The position numbers were made by a program, and so were the translations under genes. DNA of 64,000 nt from an uncultured Lachnospiraceae bacterium (lineage in GTDB: Bacteria > Bacillota > Clostridia > Lachnospirales > Lachnospiraceae): contig CAMUYQ010000002.1 in assembly GCA_947165025.1 (NCBI GenBank), forward strand, positions 248,001 through 312,000. The letters run 5' to 3'. The notes under the pieces were generated by a model, which had not been told where the DNA came from, ran no database searches, and was given only the letters and a program-made list of their open reading frames with translations. Positions 56,104 to 64,000 of this stretch are shown piece by piece (the first letter of the stretch is position 1; every line of letters begins with the position of its first letter).

Positions 56104-57102
56104 ATGCTTTATTCGGATATAGGAATCGATCTCGGTACTGCGAGCGTGCTCGTATATGTGAGGGGCCGGGGCGTTGTACTCAAAGAACCTTCGGTTATCG
56201 CTCTTGATACGGATACGAATACTATCAGGGCGATCGGGGAAGAAGCCAGGATGATGCTTGGCCGTACTCCCGGAAACATAGTGGCGATAAGGCCGCTCAG
56301 ACAGGGAGTCATATCGGATTATACGACGACTGAGAAGATGCTCAAGTACTTTATTCAGAAGGCTGTGGGCAGGAAGAACTTCAGAAAACCGAGGATCAGC
56401 GTCTGTGTTCCTTCCGGAGTCACCGAGGTTGAGAAGAAGGCGGTTGAGGATGCCACATATCAGGCAGGTGCCAGATATGTTGAGATCATAGAAGAGCCCA
56501 TCGCAGCAGCGATAGGAGCCGGTATCGACATCGGAAGGCCCTGCGGCAACATGATAGTCGACATTGGCGGCGGAACAACGGATATAGCCGTTATCTCGCT
56601 CGGAGGAGCAGTAGTATCGACTTCGATAAAGGTTGCGGGAGATGATTTTGACGAAGCTATCGTCAGATACATGAGAAAGAAGCACAACCTTCTGATCGGA
56701 GACAACACCGCCGAAGATATTAAGATCAAGATAGGAACGGCGTTCAAACGCCCGGAGATAGAGTATCTCGAGGTTACGGGACGTAACCTGGTAACCGGTC
56801 TTCCGAGAACGGTAAAGGTTTCATCGGAGGAGACGGAGGAAGCACTCAGAGATACTACCGGTCAGGTGGTCGAGGCGATCCACTCTGTACTTGAGAAGAC
56901 ACCGCCTGAACTTGCGGCCGACATAGCGGCAAGGGGGATCGTCCTTACAGGCGGAGGCAGTCTGTTAAGAGGACTCGAAGACCTTATAGCTTACAAGACC
57001 GGTATCAACACGATGACAGCTGAAGATCCGATGACGGCCGTAGCGATCGGCACAGGAAAGTATGTTGAGTTCCTGGCAGGATACACGGATAACGTCGACT
57101 GA
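56104..57102 (+). CDS. MreB/Mbl-family actin-like rod-shape protein
   Basis: Cytoskeletal ATPase of 332 residues. Phosphate-1 motif IGIDLGTASVLVY, IEEPIAAAIGAG (~131), phosphate-2 VDIGGGTTDIAVISLGG (~152) and the adenosine motif VLTGGGSLLRGL (~282) are present. It organises lateral wall synthesis. It precedes flagellar rod genes, as mbl precedes flhO-flhP in Bacillus subtilis, so this may be the Mbl-type paralogue; the main mreBCD set is not in the window. AAAGGGGA precedes the ATG. Confidence 0.94.
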   Translation: MLYSDIGIDLGTASVLVYVRGRGVVLKEPSVIALDTDTNTIRAIGEEARMMLGRTPGNIVAIRPLRQGVISDYTTTEKMLKYFIQKAVGRKNFRKPRISVCVPSGVTEVEKKAVEDATYQAGARYVEIIEEPIAAAIGAGIDIGRPCGNMIVDIGGGTTDIAVISLGGAVVSTSIKVAGDDFDEAIVRYMRKKHNLLIGDNTAEDIKIKIGTAFKRPEIEYLEVTGRNLVTGLPRTVKVSSEETEEALRDTTGQVVEAIHSVLEKTPPELAADIAARGIVLTGGGSLLRGLEDLIAYKTGINTMTAEDPMTAVAIGTGKYVEFLAGYTDNVD

Positions 57103-57123
57103 CCGTAACAGGGGAGAGTATTT

Positions 57124-57897
57124 ATGGTAAAGGGACTGTATACAGCAGCAACGGGAATGGTCAATGAACAGCGAAGGGTTGACGTACTTGCCAACAACCT
57201 TGCCAATTCATCGACTACCGGCTTCAAGGCTGAGGGATCGACATCCGAAGCATTCTACGATGTTCTCGCATATAAGATCAAAGATACATCCGAACCTTTC
57301 ATGGCAAAGAATCTCGGCGCCATGAACCTCGGAGTCAAGATAGGTGAAACATACAGGGATTTTTCGGAAGGATCTTTCATAACAACAGGGAATGATTATG
57401 ATATGGCACTGTCCGGCAAGGGATTTTTTGCGATAGAGTTCACGAGCAAGGCCGGGGAGGTGTCCACGAAATATACGAGGGCCGGCGATTTTATCGTTAA
57501 CACAAAAGGGGAACTTGTTAACAAGAACGGCGACTACGTGCTGGATGTAAACGGCCAGCATATCATTCTCGATCCGCTCGTCAAACCGACAATGGGGCTT
57601 GACGGAACAATATATCAGAACGGCAATGCAGTGGCTACGATCCAGGTTCAGGATTTTGAGGATTACAACTACCTGAAGAAGTACGGAGAGAACTACTTTG
57701 ATGTAGTGGAAGGTGCCACACCGATCGAATCGACCGCGACGATATACAACGGAATGCTTGAAGCGTCAAATGTGCAGACCGTCAAGGAAATGGTCAACCT
57801 GATCAATTATCAGCGTGCTTACGAGACCAACCAGAAGATGATCCAGGCACATAACGAGACACTCGATATTGCAGTCAACCAGCTTGGAAAAGTTTAA
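57124..57897 (+). CDS. flhO: Flagellar hook-basal body (rod) protein, FlgF/FlgG-like
   Basis: 257 residues. N-terminal rod signature (TAATGMVNEQ then VLANNLANSSTTGFK) and C-terminal EMVNLINYQRAYETNQKMI, both heptad-like ends that pack in the flagellar rod. Exported by the flagellar type III system, so no signal peptide. GGGGAGAG precedes the ATG. Symbol by synteny with Bacillus mbl-flhO-flhP. Confidence 0.92.
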   Translation: MVKGLYTAATGMVNEQRRVDVLANNLANSSTTGFKAEGSTSEAFYDVLAYKIKDTSEPFMAKNLGAMNLGVKIGETYRDFSEGSFITTGNDYDMALSGKGFFAIEFTSKAGEVSTKYTRAGDFIVNTKGELVNKNGDYVLDVNGQHIILDPLVKPTMGLDGTIYQNGNAVATIQVQDFEDYNYLKKYGENYFDVVEGATPIESTATIYNGMLEASNVQTVKEMVNLINYQRAYETNQKMIQAHNETLDIAVNQLGKV

Positions 57898-57918
57898 TGA
57901 ATTAATAAGGAGGACGCC

Positions 57919-58737
57919 ATGGTAAGAGCACTTTGGAGCGGCGCATCGGGAATGATCGCCCAGCAGACTAACGTGGATACTATCGCCAACAACCTGGCAA
58001 ACGTCAATACCGTCGGATACAAGACGGAACAGAACGAGTTCAAATCACTCCTGTATCAGGAGATCCAGACAAGAACAACAACAGCAAACGGTATTCAGAA
58101 ACCGGTAGGTGCCCAGGTCGGTCTCGGTGTGCGCAACGCATCGATAACTTCCGAGTTCACACAGGGTGCGTTCCAGGCGTCTGAAAGTTCCACAAGTTTT
58201 GCAATAAGCGGAGAGGGCTTCTTCGCACTCAATAACAACGGCAAGACTGTATACACGAGAAACGGTGATTTTCATTTCGCGATCGGACCTAACAACCAGA
58301 TGTGGCTGACATCATCGGACGGATATCCGGTCCTCAATACAAACAACCAGCCTATCACTATCCCTGCCGATTATATCTCGAGCAAGGTTCAGGTTGATGC
58401 AAACGGACAGCTTACATATCCGGATGCGAACAACAATCAGCAGCCGATCCCCGGAATGCAGATAGGAATGTTCCAGTTCCAGAATGCGAGCGGACTGTTC
58501 AAGACGGGAGGCACGATGTATCTTCCGACTGAAGCTTCGGGTCCGGCACTTAACGAGGCAACAAATGCAGCGCTCACCAAGTCCGAGATCAGACAGGGGT
58601 ATCTTGAATCATCAAATGTCCAGGTTGCGGACGAAATGGTCAACCTGATCATCGCACAGCGTGCATATGAACTGAACTCAAAGGTTATAACGACTTCGGA
58701 TTCGATGCTCCAGGTCGCTAACGATCTTAAGAGGTAA
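57919..58737 (+). CDS. flhP: Flagellar distal rod protein FlgG-like
   Basis: 272 residues. ALWSGASGMIAQQTNVD, IANNLANVNTVGYKTEQNEF (~22) and the C-terminal EMVNLIIAQRAYELNSKVI fit FlgG/FlhP distal rod proteins; the internal GEGFFALNNNG is also typical. AAGGAGG precedes the ATG. 6 bases ahead of the rod-binding protein gene. Confidence 0.93.
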   Translation: MVRALWSGASGMIAQQTNVDTIANNLANVNTVGYKTEQNEFKSLLYQEIQTRTTTANGIQKPVGAQVGLGVRNASITSEFTQGAFQASESSTSFAISGEGFFALNNNGKTVYTRNGDFHFAIGPNNQMWLTSSDGYPVLNTNNQPITIPADYISSKVQVDANGQLTYPDANNNQQPIPGMQIGMFQFQNASGLFKTGGTMYLPTEASGPALNEATNAALTKSEIRQGYLESSNVQVADEMVNLIIAQRAYELNSKVITTSDSMLQVANDLKR

Positions 58738-58743
58738 TAAGGT

Positions 58744-59085
58744 ATGGATATAGGCAGCTTATACAGTGATTATCTGACAAGTACGGCGACCAAGGCCAGC
58801 AATCTCGAGCGTACACTTCAGGGCACCAACAGGGAGAAGAGTGACGACGAGCTTCTGGAGGCCTGCAAGCAGTTTGAAGCATATTTCTACGAGCAGGTGT
58901 TCAAGAACATGCAGAAGGCCATGGTTCCGTCTGATGAATCAGATCCCAATCATACACTGGTCGATTACTACAAAGAAAATCTCATTGCCGAGTACAGCAA
59001 GGATATAGTCGATCAGAGCGGAGGGGGAAGCAACACTCTGGCACAGCAGCTCTACGAGCAGATGAAGAGGAACTATTCGCAATAG
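58744..59085 (+). CDS. Rod-binding protein, FlgJ N-terminal domain type
   Basis: 113 residues matching only the rod-capping half of FlgJ (LLEACKQFEAYFYEQVFKNM, then LVDYYKENLIAEYSKDI). The muramidase half found in Proteobacterial FlgJ is absent, so wall clearance for the rod must come from another enzyme. TAAGGT precedes the ATG. Confidence 0.88.
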   Translation: MDIGSLYSDYLTSTATKASNLERTLQGTNREKSDDELLEACKQFEAYFYEQVFKNMQKAMVPSDESDPNHTLVDYYKENLIAEYSKDIVDQSGGGSNTLAQQLYEQMKRNYSQ

Positions 59086-59089
59086 TCTG

Positions 59090-61312
59090 ATGGAAAACAT
59101 TTCCGGTTACATCGAACACATCGTCTTTTCCAATAAGGACAACGGATATACGGTATTTACACTTACCACCGACACAGAAGAAATAACCTGTGTCGGTGAT
59201 TTGCATGCCGCAGGTGAAGGTATGGGCGTTATCCTGTCCGGCACATATGTTACGCATCCCGTTTACGGACGACAGTTTTCATTTTCATCATACGAACTGA
59301 ATATGGCGGATGACGAGGTATCGATATTAAGGTATCTGTCATCGGGGGCAGTCAAGGGTGTCGGGCCGGCCCGGGCGAAAAAGATCGTTGAGGCATTCGG
59401 GACGGATACGTTCAGGGTCATGGAGGAGGAGCCTGAGATGCTGTCGAAGATCAAAGGCATTACTCCGAGACTTGCACAGGAGATAGGTGCCGCAGTGACA
59501 GAGGGACACGATCTTCGAAAGGCCATGGTATTCCTTCAGAAGTTCGGTATTTCAAACAATCTCGCCAATAAGATATATAAAAGATTCGGCAGCGAGATAT
59601 ACGAGATCATGCAGAAGAATCCGTACAGGCTTGCCGAAGAGATCGAAGGGGTGGGTTTCAGGACCGCTGACGAGATCGCGGTTAACGCGGGGATCGAAAG
59701 AGAGTCCGTATACCGCATCAGGAGCGGGATACTGTATGCTCTTTCATCGGCTGTTTCGGAAGGCCATGTTTATCTTCCAAAAGAGACGCTCATATCACGT
59801 GCAGCACAACTCCTTGAGTTGCCGGAAGACCTTATAGAAGATCAGATGAATGAACTGATGATGGAAAGGAAGATCATCAGTAAAAGATCGGATGATGAGG
59901 TCAGGGTGTATTCACCTGCGTTTTACAATATGGAGATCGCCTGTGCGCGGATGCTCCTGGATCTCGATGTTGCCGTGGATCCTTTTACCGAGAGGATAAG
60001 AGAGAGGGTCATCAAACTTGAGGATAGCGAAACACCGCTTGATGACAAACAGAGAGATGCTGTTGTTGCCGCACTTTCAAGCGGTGTCAGCATCATAACG
60101 GGTGGTCCGGGAACAGGAAAGACAACGATCATAAATGTTCTGATCAGGTATCTCAGGCTGACGGGGGATGAATTTGTTCTGGCAGCGCCTACGGGAAGAG
60201 CCGCAAAGAGAATGACCGAGACAACGGGATATGAAAGTTCCACTATCCAGAGACTTCTCGGAGTTACACCCGGCAATTCCGAAAGGGCCTTTTCGTATGA
60301 ATACAACGAGGATAATCCGCTTGAAGTCGATGCGATAATAATCGACGAGATGTCAATGGTGGATCTGCCGCTTTTCAGGGCACTTCTGGGAGCGGTTGTT
60401 GCAGGGACGAGACTGATAATGGTCGGAGACACGAACCAGCTGCCTTCGGTCGGTCCGGGAAGTGTTCTTAAGGATATAATAGCCTCCGGCTGTTTTAAAG
60501 TCGCAAGGCTCGACAGGATATTCAGGCAGTCGATGGAAAGCGATATCATTGTCGGCGCGCATATGATCAATGCAGGGAAGATGCCGAAGCTGGACAATAA
60601 GAGCAAGGATCTTTTCATGTTAAAGAGAGCCGATACCGAAAAATTACTTCAGACCATAGTCCTGCTTGCGGGGGAAAAGCTTCCGTCATACGTTGAAGCA
60701 AAGCCTTTTGACATCCAGGTACTGACGCCGATGAGAAAAGGACAGCTCGGTGTTGAAAACCTTAACCCGATACTCCAGAAATATTTGAATCCGCCTTCGG
60801 CAAAAAAGAAGGAGAAGGAGATAGCGGGAACCCTGTACAGAGAGGGTGACAAGGTCATGCAGATCCGCAACAATTACCAGCTTGAGTGGGAAGTGACGTC
60901 AAAGTACGGGATAGTTGCCGATAAAGGCGTTGGGATATTCAACGGTGACATGGGTATCATAGACAGGATCGATGAGTTTTCCGAAATCGTGGAGGTCATC
61001 TACGAGGAAGACCACAGAGTGAGATACCCGTTTGCCAATATGGATGAGCTCGAACTTGCATATGCCGTGACGATCCATAAATCACAGGGAAGCGAGTATC
61101 CGGCCGTGGTCATCCCGCTCCTGTCAGGTCCGAGACAGCTGTTTAACAGGAATCTTCTGTATACGGCCGTCACAAGAGCCAGAAAATGCGTGTGCATCGT
61201 CGGGAGTATCGCAACCGTTGAGACAATGGTTGAAAATGCCGATGAGCTCAAAAGATATACAAGCCTTGATGAGGCGATCATTGAATTAAGACAGATAGAA
61301 GATTTACGCTGA
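59090..61312 (+). CDS. recD2: RecD2-type SF1B DNA helicase
   Basis: 740 residues: N-terminal OB-like domain with GYTVFTL, helix-hairpin-helix repeats (~85-230), then RecA-like domains. Walker A GGPGTGKTT (~341), IIDEMSMVD (~417), GDTNQLPSVGPG (~446) and the C-terminal TIHKSQGSEYPAV (~660) and TAVTRAR (~691). RecD2 acts in DNA repair in bacteria that lack RecBC. It begins 4 bases after the rod-binding gene stop. Confidence 0.95.
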   Translation: MENISGYIEHIVFSNKDNGYTVFTLTTDTEEITCVGDLHAAGEGMGVILSGTYVTHPVYGRQFSFSSYELNMADDEVSILRYLSSGAVKGVGPARAKKIVEAFGTDTFRVMEEEPEMLSKIKGITPRLAQEIGAAVTEGHDLRKAMVFLQKFGISNNLANKIYKRFGSEIYEIMQKNPYRLAEEIEGVGFRTADEIAVNAGIERESVYRIRSGILYALSSAVSEGHVYLPKETLISRAAQLLELPEDLIEDQMNELMMERKIISKRSDDEVRVYSPAFYNMEIACARMLLDLDVAVDPFTERIRERVIKLEDSETPLDDKQRDAVVAALSSGVSIITGGPGTGKTTIINVLIRYLRLTGDEFVLAAPTGRAAKRMTETTGYESSTIQRLLGVTPGNSERAFSYEYNEDNPLEVDAIIIDEMSMVDLPLFRALLGAVVAGTRLIMVGDTNQLPSVGPGSVLKDIIASGCFKVARLDRIFRQSMESDIIVGAHMINAGKMPKLDNKSKDLFMLKRADTEKLLQTIVLLAGEKLPSYVEAKPFDIQVLTPMRKGQLGVENLNPILQKYLNPPSAKKKEKEIAGTLYREGDKVMQIRNNYQLEWEVTSKYGIVADKGVGIFNGDMGIIDRIDEFSEIVEVIYEEDHRVRYPFANMDELELAYAVTIHKSQGSEYPAVVIPLLSGPRQLFNRNLLYTAVTRARKCVCIVGSIATVETMVENADELKRYTSLDEAIIELRQIEDLR

Positions 61313-62029
61313 ATGAATATAAACAGGATCAAAGAGATCATACTGGATGCCCTGTTTCCGCCGATATGCCCGGTCTGCGCGAAGATCGTTGCAGGTGGCA
61401 GAAAGATATGCCCCGCATGCGAAAGAAAGTTATGCTTTGTTGACGGGCCGGTATGCGAAAAATGCGGCAAACCCGTTGATGATGACGAAAAGTACTGCAG
61501 TGACTGCGATGCTTATGAACATGTATATGATGAGGGACGCGCGGCGCTTGTCTATGACGAGTATATGAGTAAGAGCATATACCGTTTTAAATATAACGGG
61601 AAAAGAGAATTTGCACCGTATTATGCAAAGGTCATGGCCGACAGATTATCGGAAAAGATATCGTCATGGGATCCCGATGTTATAGTTCCGGTACCGGTAC
61701 ATAAGAGCAGGTTGAAAAAGAGGGGCTACAACCAGGCGCAGCTTATCGCGACGGAACTGTCAAAACGTCTGAAAATACCCGTAAACAGCGACATTGTAAG
61801 CCGTGCGGCGGCCACTAAAGTACAGAAAAAGCTCAGTGCGAAAGAGCGCCAAAATAATCTCAAAAAGGCTTTTAATGTAACCCAAAATGTTGTAAAATAT
61901 GAGTCAGTCTTAATAGTGGATGACATATATACGACCGGCGCCACGGTTGATGCTGTTGCGGGATGTCTGAAGAGGGCGGGCATCCGGAAAGTTTATTTTG
62001 CAACTCTTTGCATCGGAAGGGGAAACTGA
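61313..62029 (+). CDS. comFC: ComF-family phosphoribosyltransferase-like protein
   Basis: 238 residues. Two N-terminal zinc-finger pairs (CPVC..CPAC; CEKCGKPVDDDEKYCSDC) and a C-terminal PRTase fold with VLIVDDIYTTGATVDAV (~198). ComFC acts with ComFA in natural DNA uptake in Bacillus, and in others has a wider DNA-metabolism role. The ATG abuts the recD2 stop without a clear ribosome site, so coupling to recD2 is likely. Followed by yvyF as in Bacillus. Confidence 0.9.
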   Translation: MNINRIKEIILDALFPPICPVCAKIVAGGRKICPACERKLCFVDGPVCEKCGKPVDDDEKYCSDCDAYEHVYDEGRAALVYDEYMSKSIYRFKYNGKREFAPYYAKVMADRLSEKISSWDPDVIVPVPVHKSRLKKRGYNQAQLIATELSKRLKIPVNSDIVSRAAATKVQKKLSAKERQNNLKKAFNVTQNVVKYESVLIVDDIYTTGATVDAVAGCLKRAGIRKVYFATLCIGRGN

Positions 62030-62058
62030 GGCCGGAATGTTTTCAGGAGGAATCGGTA

Positions 62059-62469
62059 ATGGATGTCAGGAATTGTAAAAATTGCAGGAGACTGTTTAAT
62101 TATATAAGCGGTCCTTCTATCTGCCCTCAGTGCCGCGAGGAACTGGAGAAGAAGTTTCAGGATGTCAAGAAGTTTCTTTTTGACAATCGCGGAGCAACGA
62201 TAAAAACCGTTGTGGAAAACTGTGATGTGGATGAGGCACAGATCCGTCAGTGGATCAGGGAAGAGAGACTTGAATTCTCGCCCGGAGTGGATATAGGCGT
62301 TGTATGTGAGACATGCGGAAATCCTATAACTACGGGACGCTTCTGTGAGAAGTGCAAGGCTTCAATGATCAACAATCTCAATGAAGCAGGCAAGAGACCC
62401 GAGGCTGAGGCTCCCAAGATCATAAAGCCGCAGTCGCGCGAGAACAAGATGAGATTTTTGAACCAGTAA
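62059..62469 (+). CDS. yvyF: YvyF-like flagellar-region protein
   Basis: 136 residues. N-terminal zinc finger (CKNC..CPQC, ~5-28), a middle winged-helix-like stretch (VVENCDVDEAQIRQWIREERLEF-type), and a second finger (CETCGNPITTGRFCEKC, ~86). This matches the YvyF/TIGR03826 family encoded between comFC and flgM in Bacillus. ATG at 62059 follows AGGAGG by 8 bases; a longer frame from 61963 overlaps comFC and is not favoured. flgM is not seen after it. Confidence 0.88.
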   Translation: MDVRNCKNCRRLFNYISGPSICPQCREELEKKFQDVKKFLFDNRGATIKTVVENCDVDEAQIRQWIREERLEFSPGVDIGVVCETCGNPITTGRFCEKCKASMINNLNEAGKRPEAEAPKIIKPQSRENKMRFLNQ

Positions 62470-62473
62470 GGCC

Positions 62474-62878
62474 ATGTTAAATGAAGAAAGAATCAGACTG
62501 ATGACCCGTATGGCAGCATACGAGGAGCACGAAGGCAAGAAGGATATCGCGATATCCGAGTACTTCAGAGGCGATTACATCAGCTTTCAATTATTAAAAT
62601 CCGCTATATATGCCACCGTCGGGTTTGCCCTGGCGGTGGCTATGTATGTTTTATATAACATCGAAACATTCCTTGAAGATTTCTATAAAGTGGATACGAT
62701 GGATTATCTGATGACTATTCTGAAGTACTACTGCCTGGTCCTTGCGATCTACCTTGTCATCTCGTATTTTGTGTACAGCTACAGGTATCACCGGGCCAAG
62801 AAACACGTCAGGCAGTATAACCAGCTGCTCAGGACACTCCTGCAGATGCTTAACATCAACCGCAAAGGAAGGAAATAA
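62474..62878 (+). CDS. Unknown two-helix membrane protein
   Basis: 134 residues, not recognised. Basic N-terminus, two long hydrophobic segments (~41-60 and ~75-100), then a charged C-terminal tail (RYHRAKKHVRQYNQLLRTL). GTAAGG precedes the ATG 4 bases after yvyF. It is followed 2 bases later by another unknown membrane protein and then cdaA, so it may belong to a membrane complex linked to one of them. Confidence 0.8.
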   Translation: MLNEERIRLMTRMAAYEEHEGKKDIAISEYFRGDYISFQLLKSAIYATVGFALAVAMYVLYNIETFLEDFYKVDTMDYLMTILKYYCLVLAIYLVISYFVYSYRYHRAKKHVRQYNQLLRTLLQMLNINRKGRK

Positions 62879-62880
62879 TA

Positions 62881-63858
62881 ATGCACGCTTTACTGACAGT
62901 AAAAGAGCAGCTTACGCGTTTTTACACGCGGTTTGAAGCGTTTATCGTACCGACGCTCAAGTTTTTGGCAATGCTGTTCGCACTCATTTTCATAAACAGC
63001 AGTGTCGGATTCATGAGCAAGCTCAAAAATCCCGCGATAGTGGTCATACTTTCCCTTTTATGTTCTTTTCTGCCTACCAATGTCATTGTACTCTTATCGG
63101 GCCTGGTCATTGTGGCACATATGTATGCACTTTCGCTTGAATGCGCGGTAGTTGTTCTGTTCATCTTCATAATCATGTATGCTCTGTACTTCAGGTTTAC
63201 GCCGAAGGATGCAATAGCGGTTCTTCTGACACCTGTAATGTTTGCAATGCATATTCCGTATGTGATGCCGCTGGCAATGGGATTTGTCGGAAATCCGATA
63301 TCGAGCATTTCCGTCGGCTGCGGAACGGCTGTTTATTATATCCTGCATTATGTCAGCGAGAATCATGAAGCTCTTTCGAGCGGAAGCGGTTCCGATCTTG
63401 ATGTTGAAGGCATGATGGGCGGCTTTAAGACGGTCATTGACGGTATTCTGAAGAACGAGACGATGATCGCCATGATAGTGACTTTTGCGGCTACGATAAT
63501 CGCTATTTATCTGCTCAGAAAGCTTAAGATCAATTATTCGTGGCAGATAGCACTCGGTACCGGAATGATAGTATGTTTTATAGTGCTCATCGTTACGAGT
63601 GCGGTGCTTGATGCGGATGTCGGGATAGGCGGTGCGTTCGTCAGCCTGATCATCTCGACACTTATCGTTCTGGGACTGCAGTTCTTTATTTTCAATGTTG
63701 ATTATTCACGGGCGGAGTATGTCCAGTTCGAGGATGATGAATATTACTACTATGTCAAAGCCATTCCCAAGATAACCCTCGACACACCCGTTGTCAGGGG
63801 AAGACGCAGACCTGCGCGGCGGGAAGAAGCGGATTATGATGACGAGGATGAATTTTAA
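62881..63858 (+). CDS. Unknown polytopic membrane protein
   Basis: 325 residues, not recognised. About eight hydrophobic segments up to ~270, interrupted by a Gly/Ser-rich loop (~165-175), then a cytosolic-looking tail with the aspartate/tyrosine stretch EDDEYYYYVK and an Arg- then Asp-rich end (RGRRRPARREEADYDDEDEF). AAGGAAGG precedes the ATG. The cdaA ATG follows directly after its stop, suggesting co-production with the c-di-AMP enzyme. Confidence 0.82.
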   Translation: MHALLTVKEQLTRFYTRFEAFIVPTLKFLAMLFALIFINSSVGFMSKLKNPAIVVILSLLCSFLPTNVIVLLSGLVIVAHMYALSLECAVVVLFIFIIMYALYFRFTPKDAIAVLLTPVMFAMHIPYVMPLAMGFVGNPISSISVGCGTAVYYILHYVSENHEALSSGSGSDLDVEGMMGGFKTVIDGILKNETMIAMIVTFAATIIAIYLLRKLKINYSWQIALGTGMIVCFIVLIVTSAVLDADVGIGGAFVSLIISTLIVLGLQFFIFNVDYSRAEYVQFEDDEYYYYVKAIPKITLDTPVVRGRRRPARREEADYDDEDEF

Positions 63859-64000
63859 ATGTCGGAGATCATAGAATCCATCACATCGTTTATAGAGAGA
63901 TACGTTACCTGGCTTTCAATTCCTTCGATCAAGTGGACCGATATCGTTGAAGTCCTGATAATCTCGGTTCTTCTGTACAGGGTTCTTGCGTGGGTCAAGG
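63859..64000 (+). CDS. cdaA: Diadenylate cyclase CdaA, 5' part only
   Basis: 47 codons before the window ends. The sequence IKWTDIVEVLIISVLLYRVL fits the first membrane helix of CdaA (DacA), the membrane c-di-AMP synthase. The catalytic DAC domain lies beyond the window, so the call rests on this short helix and its flanks. ATG immediately after the previous stop, with GAGG 10 bases upstream. Confidence 0.68.
   Translation, partial: MSEIIESITSFIERYVTWLSIPSIKWTDIVEVLIISVLLYRVLAWVK

Noticed and set aside
1-64000. tRNA genes, CRISPR arrays or insertion sequences
   Set aside because: Intergenic gaps are all short; I saw no cloverleaf, no spaced direct-repeat array and no transposase.

Overview
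The window reads as chromosomal DNA from an obligately anaerobic, motile, Gram-positive gut or rumen bacterium of the Clostridia, most likely Lachnospiraceae (Butyrivibrio/Roseburia-like). The grounds are family content rather than a database match: class II GalT, two kinds of 2-oxoacid:ferredoxin oxidoreductase, an [FeFe]-hydrogenase-like sensor, FtsEX with a PcsB-type partner, flagellar rod genes beside mreB, YjfB, ComF-YvyF and CdaA. Genes are densely packed with many ATGA-type overlaps. I see no tRNA, rRNA, CRISPR array, insertion sequence or phage gene, and no gene-free stretch longer than about 265 bases.

Layout. 1-3522 (minus): a membrane histidine kinase cut by the window edge, a VanX-like D-Ala-D-Ala dipeptidase and rarA. 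3583-12776: a galactoside-use region with galT, convergent galK, then a GH2 beta-galactosidase-like enzyme, a GPH sugar symporter and a GH36 alpha-galactosidase; galK and GH2 diverge around an inverted repeat. 12823-19979: a four-subunit oxidoreductase (gamma, delta, alpha, beta) followed by a degenerate CbiE/CbiT-like protein, an S1 RNA-binding protein, a CPBP protease and a GH43 hydrolase. 20013-22525: an orphan tandem sensor protein, a YjfB-like peptide and a GT-C glycosyltransferase.

22640-27920: a CdaR-type regulator, ftsE, ftsX, a PcsB/EnvC-like M23 protein and a C-terminal processing protease (septal wall remodelling). 27999-35465: an isopropylmalate-synthase-like protein lacking its metal histidines, a fusion of a xylose-isomerase-like barrel with an acyl-CoA ligase, and single-chain pyruvate:ferredoxin oxidoreductase, ended by a clear terminator. 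35606-38295: a self-contained tetR-CPBP-MFS operon with twin operators. 38538-52720: uvrB and uvrA interleaved with surface polysaccharide genes (GT2, MBOAT, DHHW protein, sugar transferase, epimerase, two more glycosyltransferases), then a SleB-type hydrolase and QueT.

52751-64000: a soluble hydrogenase-like chemoreceptor, a minus-strand GT4, then mreB-flhO-flhP-flgJ-like, recD2, comF, yvyF, two unknown membrane proteins and the start of cdaA.

The most interesting points are: (1) a sequence/stem motif shared only by the leaders of the two oxidoreductase loci; (2) the LeuA-like pseudoenzyme translationally coupled to a barrel-acyl-CoA ligase fusion; (3) the CbiET-like remnant in the oxidoreductase operon; (4) the H-cluster chemoreceptor; (5) two wall hydrolases sharing a PcsB-type coiled coil but carrying different catalytic domains. 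All functional statements are from reading the sequence; no search or structure prediction was run.
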